Source: Ramlibacter sp. WS9 (GTDB lineage Bacteria; Pseudomonadota; Gammaproteobacteria; Burkholderiales; Burkholderiaceae_C). From it: DNA of 64,000 nt. The notes under the pieces were generated by a model that was not told where the DNA came from, did no database searches, and saw only the letters and a program-made list of their open reading frames with translations. The translations under genes and the position numbers were made by a program. The DNA lies in NCBI RefSeq assembly GCF_003797765.1, contig NZ_RKMB01000010.1, forward strand, positions 124,001 through 188,000, read 5' to 3'. Below are positions 42,439 to 51,179 of this stretch, piece by piece; position 1 is the stretch's first letter, and each line of letters starts with the position of its first letter.

Positions 42439-43596
42439 TTAGCGGCGGAAGCGGCCTTCTGGCGTGACGATGGCCATCTCGACGAAGCGTGAGCCGCGCC
42501 GGTCGCCGCCTTCGAACTGGACGCGGTAGCCGCCGGCATCGAACGGCTTCGCTTCAAGGGCGGCGATCAGGCCGCGCCGCGTCGGATCGCGGCCGCAGCG
42601 GCGCAGCGCTTCGGCCAGGAAGCGGGCGTAGATGAAGCCTTCGAGCCCCGCATAGCTGGGCTGCAGCCCAGGGCCGGACTCGGCCAGCAGCCGCTGGTAG
42701 TCGGCGACAACCGGCAGCGACGCCGTGAACGGATGCGGGACCACTTGCGACACCACCACGCCGGCCAGCTCACCCGCCGGGCCGCCACCCGCCAGCAATT
42801 GGGCTCCGGCTTCACTGGTGACGTAGAACTGGGGCTGGCAGCCGCTGGCCCGCGCTGCGCGGATGGTCGCCATCGCATTGCGGGCGTCGAGCACGAGCAC
42901 CAGGGCGAGCGGCTTGCTGCCGCAGGCTGTCTTGACGGCTTGCGCGATGGCCGCGGCTCCGCCGGCCGGCGGCATGCGCACCAGCGCCGTGGGCCTCAAG
43001 GCAAGGCGCGCCAGCTCGGTGCGGATGCCGTCGAGCCCGGCACGGCCGAGGGCGTCGTCCTGGGCGATGATGGCCACCTCGCTCAGGCCTACCGCGTCCA
43101 GCTGCAGCACCATGGCCGCGGCCTCTTCGCGCGCGCCGGCGCGCAGGTTGAACACGAGCCGCCGCGGCGGCTCGCGCAAGGTTTCGGCACTGCTCGCCAC
43201 GCCGACCAGCGGTACGCCTTCCTGTTCCACCAGCGGCAGCACGGCTTCGATGGCGCCCGCCCCGTGGTAGCCGGTAAGCGCCAGCACGCCCGCCTGCAGC
43301 AGTGCACGTGTGTTCGCCAGCGCCCGCGCCGGATCACCGGCGTCGTCCTTGACCAGCAGCTCGATCTCGCGCCCGCCCAGGCCACCGGCGGCATTGGCCT
43401 GCGCGAATCCCAGCTTCAGGCCGCGTTGCAGCTCGGTGCCATAGGCCGAGAGCGGGCCGGTCAGCGGCGCGGACATGCCCAGGGAAATCTTCTGGGCCGT
43501 GACGCCGGGCTCCGCCGTTGCCGGCAGGGCCGCACATCCCGCCAGCGCGCACAGCATGCATGCGACCCGCCGGTTCCAGGTTGCAAGCCGGTTCAT
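42439..43596 (-). CDS. Branched-chain-type ABC periplasmic binding protein (Peripla_BP_6)
   Basis: 385 residues with a signal peptide (cleavage near ALPATA). The mature start ITAQKI-like QKISLGMSAPLTGPLSAYGTELQRGLKLGFAQANAAGGLGGREIELLVKDDAGDP is the classic Leu/Ile/Val-binding fold used for aromatic acids in proteobacteria. No permease or ATPase genes adjoin it, so it may share a transporter with another locus, such as the one beginning at 61405, or act in sensing. It overlaps the RND gene stop by ATGA. Confidence 0.88.
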   Translation of the reverse strand: MNRLATWNRRVACMLCALAGCAALPATAEPGVTAQKISLGMSAPLTGPLSAYGTELQRGLKLGFAQANAAGGLGGREIELLVKDDAGDPARALANTRALLQAGVLALTGYHGAGAIEAVLPLVEQEGVPLVGVASSAETLREPPRRLVFNLRAGAREEAAAMVLQLDAVGLSEVAIIAQDDALGRAGLDGIRTELARLALRPTALVRMPPAGGAAAIAQAVKTACGSKPLALVLVLDARNAMATIRAARASGCQPQFYVTSEAGAQLLAGGGPAGELAGVVVSQVVPHPFTASLPVVADYQRLLAESGPGLQPSYAGLEGFIYARFLAEALRRCGRDPTRRGLIAALEAKPFDAGGYRVQFEGGDRRGSRFVEMAIVTPEGRFRR

Positions 43597-45989
43597 GCTG
43601 CTGCCTCTGCCTTGGTTCGCGGCGAAACCAGTTCGGCCGTGGGCTCACCGGCGGTTGTGGGTTTCAGCAGGAAGTGCGCCAACGCGGGGAGCAGCACCAG
43701 CGCGCCCAGCATGTTCCACAGGAACATGAAAGCCAGCAGGATGCCCATATCGGCCTGGAACTTGATGGGGCTGGCGACCCAGGTGATGACGCCGATCGCC
43801 AGCGTCACGCCGGTGAGCATCACGACCTTGCCCGTGAACAGCAGCGCCCGGTAGTACGCCTGCGACAGGCTCATGCCTTCGCGCATCCGCGCCATCATCA
43901 CCGACAAGATGTACAGCGCATAGTCCACGCCGATGCCCACGCCCAGAGCGATCACCGGCAATGTGGCCACCTTCACGCCCATGCCCAGCGCCACCATCAG
44001 CGCCTCGGCCAGGATGGAGGTCAGCACCAGTGGCAGTACCGCTACCAGGACCGCGCGCCACGAGCGGAACGCGATGAAGGCCAGCAGCACCACGGCGGAG
44101 TACACGAGCCACAGCATCTTGCGCCAGGCTTCTTTCACCACGATGTTGGTCGCGGCCTCGATGCCGGCCGAGCCGGCTGCCAAGAGGAACTGCGCGTCGG
44201 GCGTGTCATTTGCCTTGGCGAAAGCCTGCACGTGGTCGACCACGCGGGAAAGCGTCCCGGCGCGATGGTCCTGCAAGTAAACGTAGATGGTCAGCAGGCT
44301 GCAGGCGTCGTTGTACAGTCCGCGCGGCGCGTTGGCCGTGATGGAGTTGACCATGTCCTGGCTGGGCAGCATCTCGTACCACTTGGGGTTGCCCTCGTTC
44401 AGGCCGGTCAGCACCCGGCGGTTCAGCAGCGCCAGCGTGTTGGTGGATTCCACGCCTTCCAGCTGGCGCAGTTGCCATTCGAGCGCGTCCACCTTCTGCA
44501 CCGTTGCGAGCCGGGAGCATTCGCCCGGCCGTGACTGCACCATCACGGCCAGCACGTCGCTCGATGCGCCGTAAGCGGCGTTGAGGAAGCCGACGTCGCG
44601 GTTGTAGCGGCTGTCTGGCCGCAGCTCGGGCGCGCCGGGATCCAGGTCACCGATCGACAGCCGGGTGCTGACAGCGGCACCGGCCACCAGCAGCACGGCG
44701 GCACAGCCGACGGTGGCCGCGGCCCAGCGGCGCTGCGTGAAGCCGTCAAGGAAGGCCCACACGGCGTGCTTGGCCTGGCCTTGCGCCTGCGCCTCTTCCG
44801 CCCTCAGGCTGCGGCGGGCAGCGTCCGCGCTGACGCCGGTGTACGACAGCAGGATGGGCAGCAGGATCAGGTTGGTGAACACCAGAACGGCGACGCCGGT
44901 TGAAGCCGCCACCGCCAGTTCACGGATCGCCTGGATGTCGATCACCAGCAGCACCGCGAAGCCCACCGCGTCGGCCAGAAGGGCCGTGAGCCCAGCCAGG
45001 AACAGCCGCCGGAACGTGAAGCGCGCGGCCACCAGCTTGTGCATGCCGCGGCCCACGTCCTGCATGATGCCGTTCATCTTCTGCGCGCCGTGGCTCATGC
45101 CGATGGCGAACACCAGGAAGGGCACGAGTATCGAATAGGGATCGAGCGAAAAGCCCAGCAAGGGCAGCAGGCCGAGCTGCCACACCACGGCGACCAGCGA
45201 GACCGCCACGACCAACGTGGTGGAACGCACGCAGCGCGTGTACCAGTACACCATGGCCGCGGCGATGGCCACCGCCAGCGCGAAGAACGCGAGCAGGAAG
45301 CGCACTCCGTCGATCAGGTCGCCCACCAGCTTGGCGAAGCCGGTGACGTGGACCTTGACGCCCCGCGCCTCGTACTTGTCGCGCAGCTGTTCCAGCGTCT
45401 GCGCAAACCTGGCGTAGTCGAGCGGCGCGCCCTTGTCGTCCTTCGCCAGAAGCGGCACGAAGATGACACTGGATTTCGCGTCCAGTGCGACGAGCTGGCC
45501 GATCTCGCCCGAGCGCGCGATGTTGGCCGCCAGCTTGCCCAGGCTCTCGGGCGAGCCGTCGTAGCCGTCCGGGATCACGGGGCCGCCCTCCAGCCCGTCC
45601 TCGGTCACACCAGTCCAGCGGGTCGAGGGCGTCCACACGCTCTTGACACCCTGGCGCCAGACGCCGGGCAAGAGGAACACCTCGTCGCTGAGCTTGCGCA
45701 AAGTCTCCAGGTAGGCCGCGTCGTAGATCGTGCCCTTGGGGTTCTCCACCGCGATGCGCACGGCATTGCCCAGACCCTGCAGCTGCGCTTGGCGCGCGAG
45801 GAAATTGGCGATGAATGGGTGGCTGGTGGGGATGGTCTTCTCGAAGCTCGCGGCCAGGCGCAGCCCCATGGCTTGCCAGCCGAGCAGCACGGTGACCAGC
45901 AGGCACAGCACAATGACCACCGCGCGGTGGTTGAAGAGCGCTCGCTCCAGCGCCGAGCCGGAAGAAGTGTCGAAACTGGCGAGTGTCAT
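43593..45989 (-). CDS. RND-superfamily transporter (MMPL-like)
   Basis: 798 residues with the RND layout: one N-terminal membrane helix, a large periplasmic loop (about 50-230), a block of helices (about 235-400), a second helix-loop unit (about 430-630) and a final helix block to about 780. Typical helices include PYSILVPFLVFAIGMSHGAQKM and the matching VIALGVGIGVDYALYILSVMMARM of the second half. It is of the single-protein exporter type rather than tripartite efflux. It is encoded with an outer-membrane DUF1302 protein, a DUF1329 protein and a YCF48-like protein, a set often found beside genes for hydrophobic or aromatic compounds; transport of the operon substrate across the envelope is inferred. 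Confidence 0.88.
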   Translation of the reverse strand: MTLASFDTSSGSALERALFNHRAVVIVLCLLVTVLLGWQAMGLRLAASFEKTIPTSHPFIANFLARQAQLQGLGNAVRIAVENPKGTIYDAAYLETLRKLSDEVFLLPGVWRQGVKSVWTPSTRWTGVTEDGLEGGPVIPDGYDGSPESLGKLAANIARSGEIGQLVALDAKSSVIFVPLLAKDDKGAPLDYARFAQTLEQLRDKYEARGVKVHVTGFAKLVGDLIDGVRFLLAFFALAVAIAAAMVYWYTRCVRSTTLVVAVSLVAVVWQLGLLPLLGFSLDPYSILVPFLVFAIGMSHGAQKMNGIMQDVGRGMHKLVAARFTFRRLFLAGLTALLADAVGFAVLLVIDIQAIRELAVAASTGVAVLVFTNLILLPILLSYTGVSADAARRSLRAEEAQAQGQAKHAVWAFLDGFTQRRWAAATVGCAAVLLVAGAAVSTRLSIGDLDPGAPELRPDSRYNRDVGFLNAAYGASSDVLAVMVQSRPGECSRLATVQKVDALEWQLRQLEGVESTNTLALLNRRVLTGLNEGNPKWYEMLPSQDMVNSITANAPRGLYNDACSLLTIYVYLQDHRAGTLSRVVDHVQAFAKANDTPDAQFLLAAGSAGIEAATNIVVKEAWRKMLWLVYSAVVLLAFIAFRSWRAVLVAVLPLVLTSILAEALMVALGMGVKVATLPVIALGVGIGVDYALYILSVMMARMREGMSLSQAYYRALLFTGKVVMLTGVTLAIGVITWVASPIKFQADMGILLAFMFLWNMLGALVLLPALAHFLLKPTTAGEPTAELVSPRTKAEAAA

Positions 45990-47080
45990 TTCGCTGCTCC
46001 TGCGGTGGCGGATGCCGCGGCCACGCGCGATACGCCCGCGGCACCCACGACAAGGAAGTCGCCGTTATCCAGCGCCAGAACGTCGGCCAGGCCGGGCACG
46101 GGCGCGCTGTTCAAGGCGGTTAGCGCGCCGCCGGCGGAGGCGCTCAGCACCTGCCCGGCCTGGTTGGCCAGCAGCACGCCGCCACTGGCCAGCGGCAGCG
46201 CTGCCACAAAAGACACCGGGGCCGGGCTGTCTAGCCGCTGCCAGCTCTGGCCCTGGTCCGCGGAGACGAACGCGTTCCCGCGCAGGCCCGCGGCCAGCAG
46301 CCGGCCGTCGGGCCACAGGCCCAGGGTGAACCAGCTACCGGTGTAGGGGCTGGGTAGGTTGCGAAAGCTGCGGCCGCCGTCGTCGGAGCGCGCCAGCAGG
46401 CCCTGCTCACCCGCCAGCACGATGGACGTGCCGCGGCCGCGAATCGCGTACAGATGCAGGCCCTTGGGGTTGTCCAGGCGCTCCATCGCGCTCTTCCAGT
46501 TGCGCCCGCCATCGGCCGTCTCGAACAGCAGCCCGTACGCGCCGACCACGAAGCCATGCGACGCGTCCGCGAACCACAGGTCCAGCAAGGGCTTGTCCGC
46601 GCCTTGCTCCAACAGCTGCTGTGCCGCCTGAAGCTGGCGCATGGCAGTTGCGTCCTGCGGCGCTTGCCGCAAGCGCTCCTGGGCCGCTTCCAGAGCGATG
46701 CGAGCCAGCGCGGCCCCATCGATCAGGCGCGTCCAGGTTTCGCCGCCATCGGCCGTGTGGAGCACCACACCACCGTGCCCGACCGTCCAGCCCAGCTTCG
46801 GGTCGACGAAGCGCATGGCTGTGAGCGTGACCGCAACCGGCACACTGCGCGCCTGGCGCCACCGGTGCCCGCCATCGTCCGACAGCACCACGATGCCGCG
46901 CTCGCCCACGGCAACGATGCGCTGGCCGGCCTGGGCTGCAGACAGGAGCACGGCCCGCTGCGGCGCGCGCGCCTTCAGCGCCGGCTGCCCCAGCGCCGGG
47001 AACAGGGCGGGTGCGGCCTGCGCCGAGCAGGCCATGATGGCCCATGCGGCGGCCCAAGGCAGTGCCTTCATTCTTTTCAT
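45986..47080 (-). CDS. Exported YCF48/BNR-repeat beta-propeller protein
   Basis: 364 residues with a signal peptide (MKRMKALPWAAAWAIMACSAQAA). Repeated sialidase-type Asp-box motifs such as SDDGGHRWRQA, TADGGETWTRL, TADGGRNWKSA, SDDGGRSFRNL and SADQGQSWQRL mark blades of a YCF48-like propeller. It overlaps the RND gene by ATGA, a coupling that suggests the two proteins work together, perhaps as a periplasmic partner or assembly factor of the RND transporter. Confidence 0.87.
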   Translation of the reverse strand: MKRMKALPWAAAWAIMACSAQAAPALFPALGQPALKARAPQRAVLLSAAQAGQRIVAVGERGIVVLSDDGGHRWRQARSVPVAVTLTAMRFVDPKLGWTVGHGGVVLHTADGGETWTRLIDGAALARIALEAAQERLRQAPQDATAMRQLQAAQQLLEQGADKPLLDLWFADASHGFVVGAYGLLFETADGGRNWKSAMERLDNPKGLHLYAIRGRGTSIVLAGEQGLLARSDDGGRSFRNLPSPYTGSWFTLGLWPDGRLLAAGLRGNAFVSADQGQSWQRLDSPAPVSFVAALPLASGGVLLANQAGQVLSASAGGALTALNSAPVPGLADVLALDNGDFLVVGAAGVSRVAAASATAGAAK

Positions 47081-47097
47081 GGGGTGTCCGGCCAGGC

Positions 47098-48465
47098 TTA
47101 GCGCACGCCTTCGCCGGCCATCGCGTCGGGCGTGAACACCGAGTCGCGGTAAGCCGGCATGGGCTTGTACATCGCCTTGCGCTCGTTGACGATGCCGTTG
47201 ACGTAAGAGCCGCCGGAAGTCAGGTCGTACACGCCCCAGGTAACCATGGGCGTCGCCTGTATGTCGGACATCACGATCGGCAAGCCAAAGGGCACGCGCG
47301 AGATCTGCCCGTTGGCGTCCCAGCGGTCCGCCAGAACCGCCTGCCAGCTGTCTTCATCGATGTAGTAGCGGCTCTTGGGCGACGTGTGCCGCTGCCCCGG
47401 CTTGAGCGCGGCTTCGACGACCCAGACACGGTGCAGTTCCCAGCGCACGTGGTCCGGGTTGAGGTGGCGCGAGCCCAGAACGTCGCTGTCCTTGGTGGGC
47501 TGGAAGGTCTTGTTGCTGTTGTAGGGGATGAACATTTCCTTCTTGCCCACGAGCTTCCAGTCGAAGCGGTCCATGCGCGTCGCGAACACTTCGACTTCGT
47601 CGAAGTTGGTGATGCCCGCGGAGAAGGGCGTGGGCGTGTCGCAGCAGGCGTTGGGCAATTTGCGAACGCGCCGCTGGCCCGTCAGGTAGACCCAGGTCGC
47701 GGTCTTGCTCTCATCCACGGACAAGCGGCCGGTGATGGCCTCGCCGGCGCGGATCGCCGGCCCCTTGGTGAGCGAGCGCACCAGCCAGTACTCGCCGCCG
47801 AACTTTTCTGCGCCGCCGCCCTGGCTGTAGTACGGCATGGTCTGGTCGTTCGCCGTGTCGTTCGAGAGGATCCACTGGCCTTCGGGGGACAGCTGGTAAC
47901 CCCGGAACTCCCAGTGCCAGGCCTCACCGCGCCAGGCCAGCTTGTGGTTCCACATCACTTCGATTCCGCTCTTGGGGATGGGGAAAGGCACGCCGCCGAA
48001 AGCACCTTCGGGCTGAGGTCCCGCCCCGCCCTCGACCAGCTTGGCGGCGGTCGCGTTCTTCAGTGTGTTGTCGTAGACCCATTGGGGCGCGATGGCTGTG
48101 CGGCGCGTCGGGTACACGTCGATGCGGAACGTCTCCGGATACTTCTGCATCAGCGCCTTGGCGCCTTCAGTGAGACGGTCGCCGTACTGCGCCATGTTTT
48201 TCGAGTTGACCGAGAACAGGGGCTTGTCCGCAGCGAACGGGTCGCCGCGGCGGCCCGCCGTGCTGAGCGCGGCGCCGGGCGTCGGGGCGCCGGTCCACGC
48301 GGGGATGCTGCCGTCCTTGTTGCCGGCGCGCTCGGCGCCCATGGGTGTGAGGGTGGACTTGAGTTGCGCCGCTTCCTGGGCGGGCACGGCCGCGAGGGCG
48401 TCGGCGCAGGACAGCGAGAGCGCGGCCGCCAGGGCCAGGGCCGCGCGGTGGGGGGTGCGTGTCAT
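47098..48465 (-). CDS. DUF1329 family exported protein (LolB-like fold)
   Basis: 455 residues with a signal peptide (MTRTPHRAALALAAALSLSCADALA). The body begins AVPAQEAAQLKSTLTPMGAERAGNKDGSIPAWTG, the typical DUF1329 opening, and contains NPDHVRWELHRVWVVEAALKPGQRHTSPKSRYYIDEDSW and the late YKPMPAYRDSVFTPDAMA. DUF1329 proteins are predicted to be outer-membrane-associated and almost always pair with DUF1302, as here (17 bp apart). A role in carrying hydrophobic substrates or in outer-membrane assembly is suspected, not proven. Confidence 0.9.
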   Translation of the reverse strand: MTRTPHRAALALAAALSLSCADALAAVPAQEAAQLKSTLTPMGAERAGNKDGSIPAWTGAPTPGAALSTAGRRGDPFAADKPLFSVNSKNMAQYGDRLTEGAKALMQKYPETFRIDVYPTRRTAIAPQWVYDNTLKNATAAKLVEGGAGPQPEGAFGGVPFPIPKSGIEVMWNHKLAWRGEAWHWEFRGYQLSPEGQWILSNDTANDQTMPYYSQGGGAEKFGGEYWLVRSLTKGPAIRAGEAITGRLSVDESKTATWVYLTGQRRVRKLPNACCDTPTPFSAGITNFDEVEVFATRMDRFDWKLVGKKEMFIPYNSNKTFQPTKDSDVLGSRHLNPDHVRWELHRVWVVEAALKPGQRHTSPKSRYYIDEDSWQAVLADRWDANGQISRVPFGLPIVMSDIQATPMVTWGVYDLTSGGSYVNGIVNERKAMYKPMPAYRDSVFTPDAMAGEGVR

Positions 48466-48482
48466 GGGATGTCTCCTTGTTC

Positions 48483-50150
48483 TCAGAATGAATAGCTCAG
48501 CGAGGCGGCAACGAAGTCGCGGTCCCTGAGCGTGTGCTTCCAGCTGTAGGCATTGCCGGCGGAGGCGTCGTTGAATGTTCCGCTCGGGCCGAAGTAATGC
48601 GTGTAGGCGAGGCTGAAGCGCCAGACATCGCGGAAGCTGCCGTTGAGGCCGACGCTGACGTCCCCGCCGCCGGCGGGGACCCACATGTTGGGACTGGTCA
48701 TCGCCAGAGGGCGCGAGCCCTTGGGTGCCCAGCCCAGCCCGATGGGCACGCCGATGTCGACGCCGTCGAAGACGTTGCGGTACTTCGGCTCCAGCACGGC
48801 GCGCAAGGCCACGCCGTCGCGCGTGCCGTTGGGGTCGATGGCGGCTGCGTTGCGCGTGACCTTCAAAACGCGATTCCACGCGACTTCGGCAACGAGCGAC
48901 GCCTCGCGCCACATCGGCGTGGGTTCCAGCGACGCGAGGGTCGAGAGGTTGATGTGCGCGGTGTTGCCCACCGCATAGCCCGGGTTGTCGGTGTTGTTGG
49001 TGCGCGGAGCAGGCGTGAAGCTGCTGACGTCCGCGCCCTGCGAGCTGGCCAGGTCCTGGTTTCGCCGCAGCGAGCCTTCCACCGCCACGTTGAAGTTGCC
49101 GAAGGTGCGGCTGGCGCTGGCGCCGTAGGCCTCGATCTTCTGGTGGTAGGCCAGCTGATAGCCAATTGGGATCGGGCCCATCGGGCTCATGCCGATCAGT
49201 GACACCAGCTGCGGCGCCTTGTTGTGGAAGCGGATCGCGTAGAGGCCGTAATCGGTCTGCTCGCCGCGGATGCGAAGCTGCAGACCGCCCTGGCCGCTGT
49301 TGGATGGCCGCAGGTCCGGCTGGCGCAGCGCCGCCAGCCCGGGGCCAAGCAGGATGGCTTCGCCGCCGTCGATGGCCGGGTCGGCGTTGGAAAAGTAGCT
49401 GCCCACGGCCGGTGTGCGGTTAGGCGCCCACGAGGTTTGCACATAGCCGCCGACCGAGATCTGCGAATTCAGCTGCACCTGCCCCGACAGCTGCGGAACG
49501 GGACGGATCGCTTCCTTGAACTGCGTGCCGGGCACCGACACCAGTTTCACCGCGTCCACCGGCATCTGGCCGCCGGCGATGGCGTTGCCGCCGAAGAACA
49601 GGCTCTCGCCCCACACCAGCGCGTGCCGGCCCGCACGTACGGTGGCGTTCATGCTGCCGATTTCAAACTTGCCGAACACGAACGCATCCAGCACTTCGGC
49701 ATCACGGCCATGTACCTCGCGCGTGGCCGCGGTGAACTGGTTGTAGGGTACCGACAGCTGGTTGGGGGCGGCGCCGCCAGGGAAGCCGGGGTTGTCATTG
49801 GCCTTGTTGTAGACACTGTCGTACCAGCCGGCAGCGCTCACGCGCAGGCCCAGTCGCTTTTGCCAGCTCACATCGAACTCGCTGAGCACGTCGACGCGGT
49901 TGGAGATAACGCCCTTGGAGAAATTTCGATCGCCGTCGTCGTTGTTGGGGTTGGCCAGCAGGCTGGCCTGCGGGCGCTTCAAACGAGCGGCGGCGCTGTA
50001 CTTCAGGGTGTTGTCCCAACGCATGGACACGTCTTCGTTTCCGGTATCGATTTCGATCGCGAGCGCTGGGCCCGCGCACAGGGCCAACACGGCAAGCGCC
50101 GCGGGCCGCAAGGTCCAGGTGCGGGGGGTGGGGTGTGTCTTTGTTTTCAT
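48483..50150 (-). CDS. DUF1302 family outer-membrane protein
   Basis: 555 residues with a signal peptide ending ALA before IEIDTGNEDVSMRWDNTLKYSAAARL, the standard DUF1302 start. The rest has alternating amphipathic strands and ends SWKHTLRDRDFVAASLSYSF, with terminal Phe as in beta-barrels. DUF1302 proteins are thought to form a channel with DUF1329 partners for uptake of hydrophobic compounds in catabolic clusters. It is the third gene of the LuxR-linked operon, just after the Rieske oxygenase and its reductase. Confidence 0.9.
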   Translation of the reverse strand: MKTKTHPTPRTWTLRPAALAVLALCAGPALAIEIDTGNEDVSMRWDNTLKYSAAARLKRPQASLLANPNNDDGDRNFSKGVISNRVDVLSEFDVSWQKRLGLRVSAAGWYDSVYNKANDNPGFPGGAAPNQLSVPYNQFTAATREVHGRDAEVLDAFVFGKFEIGSMNATVRAGRHALVWGESLFFGGNAIAGGQMPVDAVKLVSVPGTQFKEAIRPVPQLSGQVQLNSQISVGGYVQTSWAPNRTPAVGSYFSNADPAIDGGEAILLGPGLAALRQPDLRPSNSGQGGLQLRIRGEQTDYGLYAIRFHNKAPQLVSLIGMSPMGPIPIGYQLAYHQKIEAYGASASRTFGNFNVAVEGSLRRNQDLASSQGADVSSFTPAPRTNNTDNPGYAVGNTAHINLSTLASLEPTPMWREASLVAEVAWNRVLKVTRNAAAIDPNGTRDGVALRAVLEPKYRNVFDGVDIGVPIGLGWAPKGSRPLAMTSPNMWVPAGGGDVSVGLNGSFRDVWRFSLAYTHYFGPSGTFNDASAGNAYSWKHTLRDRDFVAASLSYSF

Positions 50151-50200
50151 TGCGTTGTCTCCTGCCTCGGTGGGTTGTGAATGGGGGAAGGCCATGGCAT

Positions 50201-51166
50201 CTACAGGTCGAGAACCAGCCGGGCGCTGTTCGCACGTGAACAGCAGGGCAGGAACTGGTCGTTGCGGGCCTGTTCGTCCGGTGTCAGGTACAGGTCCTTG
50301 TGGTGCGGTATGCCGTCCAGCACCCGCGTGAGGCAGGTGCCGCAGACGCCTTGTTCGCAGGAGGTGGACAGCACCACCCCTGCCGCGGCCAGTGCCTGCA
50401 CCACGGTCTGTTCCTTGTCGACGCGGATGACGCGTCCCGAACTGGCGAGCTGCACTTCGAACGACCCATCGCCGTCGTGGGACGGCGGCGGCGCGCCGAA
50501 GAATTCGCAGTGCAGGTGGTCCTCGGCCCAGCCGCGCAAGCGCGCGGCCGCCAGCACGGCATTCATGAATCCGGTGGGGCCGCACACGTAAAGGTGCAGC
50601 CCGGGCTCCGGCTGGCGCACCACAGCGTCGATATCCAGCCGTTGCTCAGCCGGCCCGGCGTCGTGATGCAGACGCACTCTGTCTGCGAAGGCCGAGGCGG
50701 CAATGCGGACCTTGAAGGCGGTGCGATCCACGTCGCGCGTGCAGTAGTGCATGTCGAACTGCGCGCCGGTCACCGCCAGCCGCTCGGCCATGCACAGGAT
50801 GGGCGTCACGCCGATGCCGCCGGCCAGCAGCAGACTGCGCCGCGCCTGCGCGACCAGTGCAAAGTGGTTCTTCGGCACGCTGATCTGCAGCACGTCGCCC
50901 TCGTTGACACGATCGTGCATGGCCGCGGAGCCCCCGCGCGACGCCGCGTCGCGCAGCACGGCGATCAGGTAGCGGTGCTGCTCCGCCGGGTCGTTGCACA
51001 GCGAGTACTGGCGTGTGAGGCCGCCCGGCACATGCACGTCGACGTGGGCACCAGCGGAGAACGCCGGAAGGCTGGCTGAGTCTGCGCTGACCAGCTCGAA
51101 CGAGCAGATTCCACTTGCCTCCACTGCCTTTCGTGCGACGCGCACGTTCAATGAAGAGGGATTCAT
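50201..51166 (-). CDS. Rieske oxygenase reductase (phthalate dioxygenase reductase type)
   Basis: 321 residues: N-terminal flavin domain (AHVDVHVPGGLTRQYSLCND, the FMN-type RxYS motif), NAD domain (LLLAGGIGVTPILCMAERL and YVCGPTGFMNAVL) and C-terminal plant-type [2Fe-2S] ferredoxin with STSCEQGVCGTCLTRVLDG and a fourth Cys in FLPCCSRA. This FMN-NAD-[2Fe-2S] order is the class IA reductase (VanB/OphA1). It passes electrons from NADH to the Rieske oxygenase encoded 13 bp upstream. Confidence 0.93.
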   Translation of the reverse strand: MNPSSLNVRVARKAVEASGICSFELVSADSASLPAFSAGAHVDVHVPGGLTRQYSLCNDPAEQHRYLIAVLRDAASRGGSAAMHDRVNEGDVLQISVPKNHFALVAQARRSLLLAGGIGVTPILCMAERLAVTGAQFDMHYCTRDVDRTAFKVRIAASAFADRVRLHHDAGPAEQRLDIDAVVRQPEPGLHLYVCGPTGFMNAVLAAARLRGWAEDHLHCEFFGAPPPSHDGDGSFEVQLASSGRVIRVDKEQTVVQALAAAGVVLSTSCEQGVCGTCLTRVLDGIPHHKDLYLTPDEQARNDQFLPCCSRANSARLVLDL

Positions 51167-51179
51167 CGGGGCGTCGGAA

